DNA of 64,000 bases, from assembly GCF_900114625.1 (NCBI RefSeq), contig NZ_FOZL01000001.1:620001-684000 (forward strand), read 5' to 3'. Both the position numbers and the translations under genes were made by a program. The DNA is from Granulicella pectinivorans (lineage in GTDB: Bacteria > Acidobacteriota > Terriglobia > Terriglobales > Acidobacteriaceae). Every line of letters begins with the position of its first letter. Position 1 is the first letter of the stretch. The notes below the pieces were generated by a model, which saw nothing but the letters and a program-made list of their open reading frames with translations, made no database searches and had not been told where the DNA came from. Shown here in pieces: positions 60,527 to 64,000 of the stretch.

Positions 60527-63500
60527 TCAGCGTTGCAGCTTCAATGCAAACTGGAGGACGCGGGGAGACTGGGCTTCTACGATCTGGCCGAAGACCGGCG
60601 AGTTGATGTCGTTGATGGGCACGATGAAGTTGGTGTGGTTGGTTACGTTGAAGGCCTCTGCGCGGAAGAGCAGCCTGGTCGATTCGCTGAGGGGGAAGCT
60701 CTTGTCGACGGCGGCGTCGAGGCTGCCGAAGGCTGGACCGTCGATGCTGTTGCGGCTTTCGTTGCCGAACTGCCCGGCGTTGGCGACGGGATCGAGACGC
60801 TGGAAGGCCGAACGGGAGACCCACTGATTGACCGTGTGGGGCGCTCCCTTGTTGGGATTGCCGACGACGTTGGGGCGGTCTCCGAACATGCCGGAGACGC
60901 CGGGGTGCGGCGCCTGCAGGGAGACGTTGGCCGAGTCATAGACGGTGAACGGGGTGTTGGAGTTGAGGGCCAGGAGGCCGCTGGCTTGCCATCCGTCGAG
61001 GAGCGTGCGGGAGAAGCCCTGGAGGTGGTGGGCGAAGGGAACGGTATAGATGACGCTGGCGGCGAAGCGGTGTCGCGAGTCGAAGAGGGAGCGTCCGTAT
61101 TCGCCTTTGAGGTTCTGGTTGTTCTGGGGGATATCGAGTTCGCCGAGCATGAGCCAGGGGGCGGGGCCGGACATGTGGAGGCTGGAGGTGTAGTCGAGGT
61201 CCTTGGAGAAGGTGTAGGCCAGGGTGTAGTTGAGCGATGGCGTGCCGCGGCGCGTGAGCGAGACCTGTCCGGAGTGGAAGCTGGAGTTTGCGTTGCCCAC
61301 GACGAGGCCGGCGGTTCCGAGCGAGCAGGTTCCGGTGGTGAGGGTGCAGCCGGAGTAGAGGCGGCGGCGTCCGGAGTTGGCGAGGGTTGCGCCGGGTTGG
61401 TAGATGGCCGGGTTGGCTTCGATGAGGCGCGGAAGACGGGTGCCCTTGGCGCCGATGTATCCGATGGACAGGATCTGGCCATGCAGACTCTGGTCGATGG
61501 TGACGTTCCAGTCCTGGGTGTAGGGGGGGATGAGCTTGCGGTCGAGCGTGAAGGTGGAGGCGGGCAGGGCGAACTGGCCGGAGGTGAAGGGGTTGGCGAT
61601 GGCGGCGGTGGGGTTGGCGTAGTTGATGGTGCCGGTGAGGGTACGGATGACGACGCTGGGGAGTGCCGAGGTGGCGGCTCGGAAGGGCATGCCGACGCCA
61701 TTGAGGAGGGGGTCGTAGAAGATGCCGTAGGCGGCACGGACGACGGTCTGGCTGTTGCCGCGGGTGTCCCAGGCGAAGCCGACGCGGGGTGCGAAGTCTT
61801 TGAAGAAGATGGGCGTGATGCCGTCGGCGACGCCGGGGTCTCCGGGGAACAGAAGGCCGGCGGGAGCGTTGGGGTGGAGTGTGGACTGCTGGCCGGGGGT
61901 GAAGGCCATGAGGCGGTTTTGAAGATCTTTGAAGGGTGTGGTGATCTCGTAGCGGACGCCGTAGTTGAGGGTGAAGCGGGGGCTGACGCGGAACTCGTCC
62001 TGCGCGTAGGCGCCGAGCTCCCAGCCGCGGAGATTGCGGTTGAAGTCGCCGCCGGCCTGGGTGAAGATGTCGGGGCGGCCGAGTTCGAAGTTCGCCAGCG
62101 AGTTATTGGTGAGTCCCTGGACGGTGAAGGAAAAGGTGCCGGAGGCGAAGTTGGCCTGGTAGCCGTTCAACTGGATGCGGCGGAACTGCGCGCCAAAGCT
62201 GGTGACGTGCTTGCCCTGCGTGTGCGAGACATTCGCGCTGACGGAGTAGTTGTTCTCGACGGAGTCGCGGGGGTTGATGATGGGGTCCCCGACGTTGGAG
62301 TAGCCCTGCAACTGGATGAGCGGGGCGCCTGTGGCTTCGGCGCGCGTGGAGGCGTAGCCAAAGCCGAAGGACTGGGGAGAGAGGCCGGAGAAGCGCTTGT
62401 CCAGAAGGACGTGGTTCTGAAAGAAGCTGACGTTAGCCGTCATGACGGTCTTCGCGGAGAAGGTATGGGTCTCGGTGAGGCCCGCGAGATGGGTGTTGGT
62501 GAAGTAGCCCACGGGGAAGCCGGGGACGTCGGCGCCGAGTTCCGAGTAGGGGCTCAGGGTCTGGTTGGTGGAGTAGTTGTAACGGGCGCTGATGGTGTCC
62601 GCGTCGCGGAGAAGCCAGTCCGCCTTGATGCCGCCCTGATCGCTGCTGTAGTGGCCGAGGTTGGTGGTCTGGGCGAGGTTTGGGTTCTGCGCTGTGTTGG
62701 GGAGGGGGTAGTAGGCGAGGTACTTTGCGGTGATGGGGTTGATGAGGCCGGCGATGTTGTTGCCGTAGGGCGTGCGGGTAGCGTTGGCGAGGATGGGAGC
62801 GTCGGCGGAGAAGTCACCGGCGCGCTCGGCCAATGTGGGGACGACCACGCCGTGGGTGACGTCCTGCGCGTTGCGTATGCCCTCGTAGTAGGTGAAGAAG
62901 TAGGCGTGGCGGGGGACGATGGGGCCGCCGGCCGTGAGGCCGAACTGGTTCTGCCTGAGCCGCTCCTTGCGGGGGGCGAAGTAGTTGTTGGCGTTGAGTG
63001 CGTCGTTGCGCACGAAGTCGTACAGGGTGCCGTGGAGCTTGTTGGTGCCGGAGCGGGTCACGATGGTGGTGATGCCGCCGCTGGTTCCGCCGAACTCGGC
63101 GGGCGCGGTGGCGGTGAGAATGCGGAACTCGGCGATGGCGTCGGCGGGCGGGCGGAAGGCGTAGCCGCCGTCCATGCGATTGATGTCGCGCATGCCGTCC
63201 ACGAGGAAGTTGTTGGACTCCGGACGCTGGCCGTTGACCTCATAGTTCTGGCCTGCGCGGCGAAAGCCACCCATGACCGTCAGGCTGGCTGAGGCAGGCC
63301 GGACGCCGGGCTGCAGGATGCCGAGTTGCGCGAAGTTGCGGCTGCTGAGCGGCAGCGCAGCAATCTCCTTCTCGCTGACGACTGCACCCTGGGCGATTTC
63401 GTTGGTTTGGAGACGCGTGGCCTGCGCGGAGACCTCGATGGTCTGCTGCGAGGATGCCAGGGCGAGCTGCACGGCGATTTGCGACTGGTTGCCGACGTCG

Positions 63501-63790
63501 AGATGAATGCGGGAGTTGACCCAGGTGGCGAATCCGGGCGAGCGCACCTCGACCCGATAGTCGCCGATAAAGAGCTCCTGGAAGGAGAACTCACCATGAC
63601 TGTCCGCGTGCCCCTCGTGCCTCTGTGCCGTGTCGGTGGAGGTGACCACGACGTCCGCGCCGGGGACGATGGCGTTGGTGGCGTCTGTGACGACGCCTCG
63701 TAACGATGCGGTTGCGCTTTGCGCCATGACAACAGTAGCCGCGAGTGCAAAGACAGCCACAACCCCTAAACACAACACCATGCGTTTCAT
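60527..63790 (-). CDS. Oar-like TonB-dependent receptor with carboxypeptidase-regulatory N-domain
   Basis: A 1087-residue outer-membrane protein. After a signal peptide ('VLCLGVVAVFALAATVVMAQ') comes a CarboxypepD-regulatory-like domain ('SLRGVVTDATNAIVPGADVV', 'GEFSFQELFIGDYRVEVRSP'), then a plug domain ('YEVNGQRPESNNFLVDGMRD', 'AEFGGTSGGITTIVTRSGTN') and a long 22-strand-type barrel with many aromatic/Asn strands ('FFTYYEGIRNAQ', 'LGAYAQDEFRVSPRFTLNYG'). The ATG at 63790 is the first with a signal peptide behind it. Such receptors are expanded in Acidobacteria, where they import large ligands or organise the surface; the ligand is unknown. It has no gene partner in the window. Confidence 0.9.
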   Translation of the reverse strand: MKRMVLCLGVVAVFALAATVVMAQSATASLRGVVTDATNAIVPGADVVVTSTDTAQRHEGHADSHGEFSFQELFIGDYRVEVRSPGFATWVNSRIHLDVGNQSQIAVQLALASSQQTIEVSAQATRLQTNEIAQGAVVSEKEIAALPLSSRNFAQLGILQPGVRPASASLTVMGGFRRAGQNYEVNGQRPESNNFLVDGMRDINRMDGGYAFRPPADAIAEFRILTATAPAEFGGTSGGITTIVTRSGTNKLHGTLYDFVRNDALNANNYFAPRKERLRQNQFGLTAGGPIVPRHAYFFTYYEGIRNAQDVTHGVVVPTLAERAGDFSADAPILANATRTPYGNNIAGLINPITAKYLAYYPLPNTAQNPNLAQTTNLGHYSSDQGGIKADWLLRDADTISARYNYSTNQTLSPYSELGADVPGFPVGYFTNTHLAGLTETHTFSAKTVMTANVSFFQNHVLLDKRFSGLSPQSFGFGYASTRAEATGAPLIQLQGYSNVGDPIINPRDSVENNYSVSANVSHTQGKHVTSFGAQFRRIQLNGYQANFASGTFSFTVQGLTNNSLANFELGRPDIFTQAGGDFNRNLRGWELGAYAQDEFRVSPRFTLNYGVRYEITTPFKDLQNRLMAFTPGQQSTLHPNAPAGLLFPGDPGVADGITPIFFKDFAPRVGFAWDTRGNSQTVVRAAYGIFYDPLLNGVGMPFRAATSALPSVVIRTLTGTINYANPTAAIANPFTSGQFALPASTFTLDRKLIPPYTQDWNVTIDQSLHGQILSIGYIGAKGTRLPRLIEANPAIYQPGATLANSGRRRLYSGCTLTTGTCSLGTAGLVVGNANSSFHSGQVSLTRRGTPSLNYTLAYTFSKDLDYTSSLHMSGPAPWLMLGELDIPQNNQNLKGEYGRSLFDSRHRFAASVIYTVPFAHHLQGFSRTLLDGWQASGLLALNSNTPFTVYDSANVSLQAPHPGVSGMFGDRPNVVGNPNKGAPHTVNQWVSRSAFQRLDPVANAGQFGNESRNSIDGPAFGSLDAAVDKSFPLSESTRLLFRAEAFNVTNHTNFIVPINDINSPVFGQIVEAQSPRVLQFALKLQR

Positions 63791-64000
63791 GAACAACCTG
63801 TTTTCCGGAAAGTTTGAGTAGAGAGGACTTTACCCGGTGAACAGGTGGTACCGCATCGACATAAAGGTGGAGATGAACGCCCACCTCAAGAGGGACTGTG
63901 CCTATCGGACGCGGCTGCTCGTCAGCCGCTGCTGCGAGCATGGGGATAGTCGAAGCCCGACCCTTTCGATACGAGGGAAAGGATGAGGCTTGGACTCCTT
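63791..64000. other. Upstream region of the TonB-dependent receptor, to the window edge
   Basis: No gene was seen. A small hairpin GCGGCTG-CTCGT-CAGCCGC (63911-63929) is present. The receptor promoter should be in here, but no clear -35/-10 pair is visible. Confidence 0.35.

Noticed and set aside
60533..63292. A 919-codon open frame on the plus strand opposite the TonB-dependent receptor
   Set aside because: It is the antisense shadow of a high-GC gene; its translation is Gly/Val/Glu-rich low complexity without domains, whereas the minus strand encodes a full receptor.

Overview
The window is high-GC DNA, mostly with C-ending codons, and reads as a chromosomal segment of an acidobacterium (Acidobacteriota, probably Acidobacteriaceae / Terriglobia). 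The lineage call is an inference. It rests on an 801-residue MacB/FtsX permease with no ATPase partner (the 'acidobacterial duplicated orphan permease' type), a very large Oar-like TonB-dependent receptor with an N-terminal carboxypeptidase-regulatory domain, many secreted hydrolases and quinoproteins, and a surface protein with anchor-D repeats and an Ig-like tail. No rRNA, tRNA, CRISPR array, prophage or transposase was seen.

Layout. 1-5.6 kb: the end of a BamD-like lipoprotein gene, a lipid kinase/metallophosphoesterase pair, a glycine-zipper protein and a PafA-type phosphatase. 5.6-12.4 kb (minus strand): secreted catabolic enzymes, namely M28 peptidase, amidase, alpha/beta hydrolase, di-haem cytochrome c and PQQ dehydrogenase. 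12.5-18 kb: MFS transporter, a zinc alcohol dehydrogenase/SDR pair and the RNA-binding protein Tex. 18.3-24.7 kb: a GGDEF/EAL protein with a degenerate GGDEF motif, an NCS2 purine permease and the large surface protein. 24.9-33.7 kb: an SDR-hyuA-hyuB operon divergent from a three-subunit Tat-exported molybdenum aldehyde dehydrogenase (paoABC type). 33.8-37 kb: a Gfo/Idh oxidoreductase converging on eutBC. 37-41.6 kb: a kinase / response regulator / kinase operon and a nucleoside hydrolase. 41.7-51.2 kb: a complete potassium-responsive kdp locus. 51.4-57.9 kb: DUF72 protein, orphan permease, D-Ala-D-Ala ligase and a diguanylate cyclase. 58-60.5 kb: three lower-GC genes separated by related hairpin sites. 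60.5-63.8 kb: the TonB-dependent receptor.

The kdp locus is the best-integrated system here. KdpD is split: the sensor half (KdpD + Usp domains) lies in the operon with kdpE, while the membrane/GAF/kinase half is divergently transcribed, and the apparent start codons overlap at one CATG. A beta-barrel porin and a 34-residue membrane peptide are inserted between kdpE and kdpF. kdpF (28 aa) is also below the usual ORF cutoff. A KdpE-box-like sequence lies just upstream of the porin.

The second unusual region is 57.98-60.46 kb. Three unrelated small genes (a PLD-nuclease with an EVE/PUA-like domain, an unknown protein and a DUF4826 protein) are bounded by four imperfect palindromes. These share a left arm AAGTCGGCTTsTCG and a right arm GTTTAT. 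The arrangement resembles an integron cassette array, but no integrase is in the window and the ends do not match the classical attC consensus.
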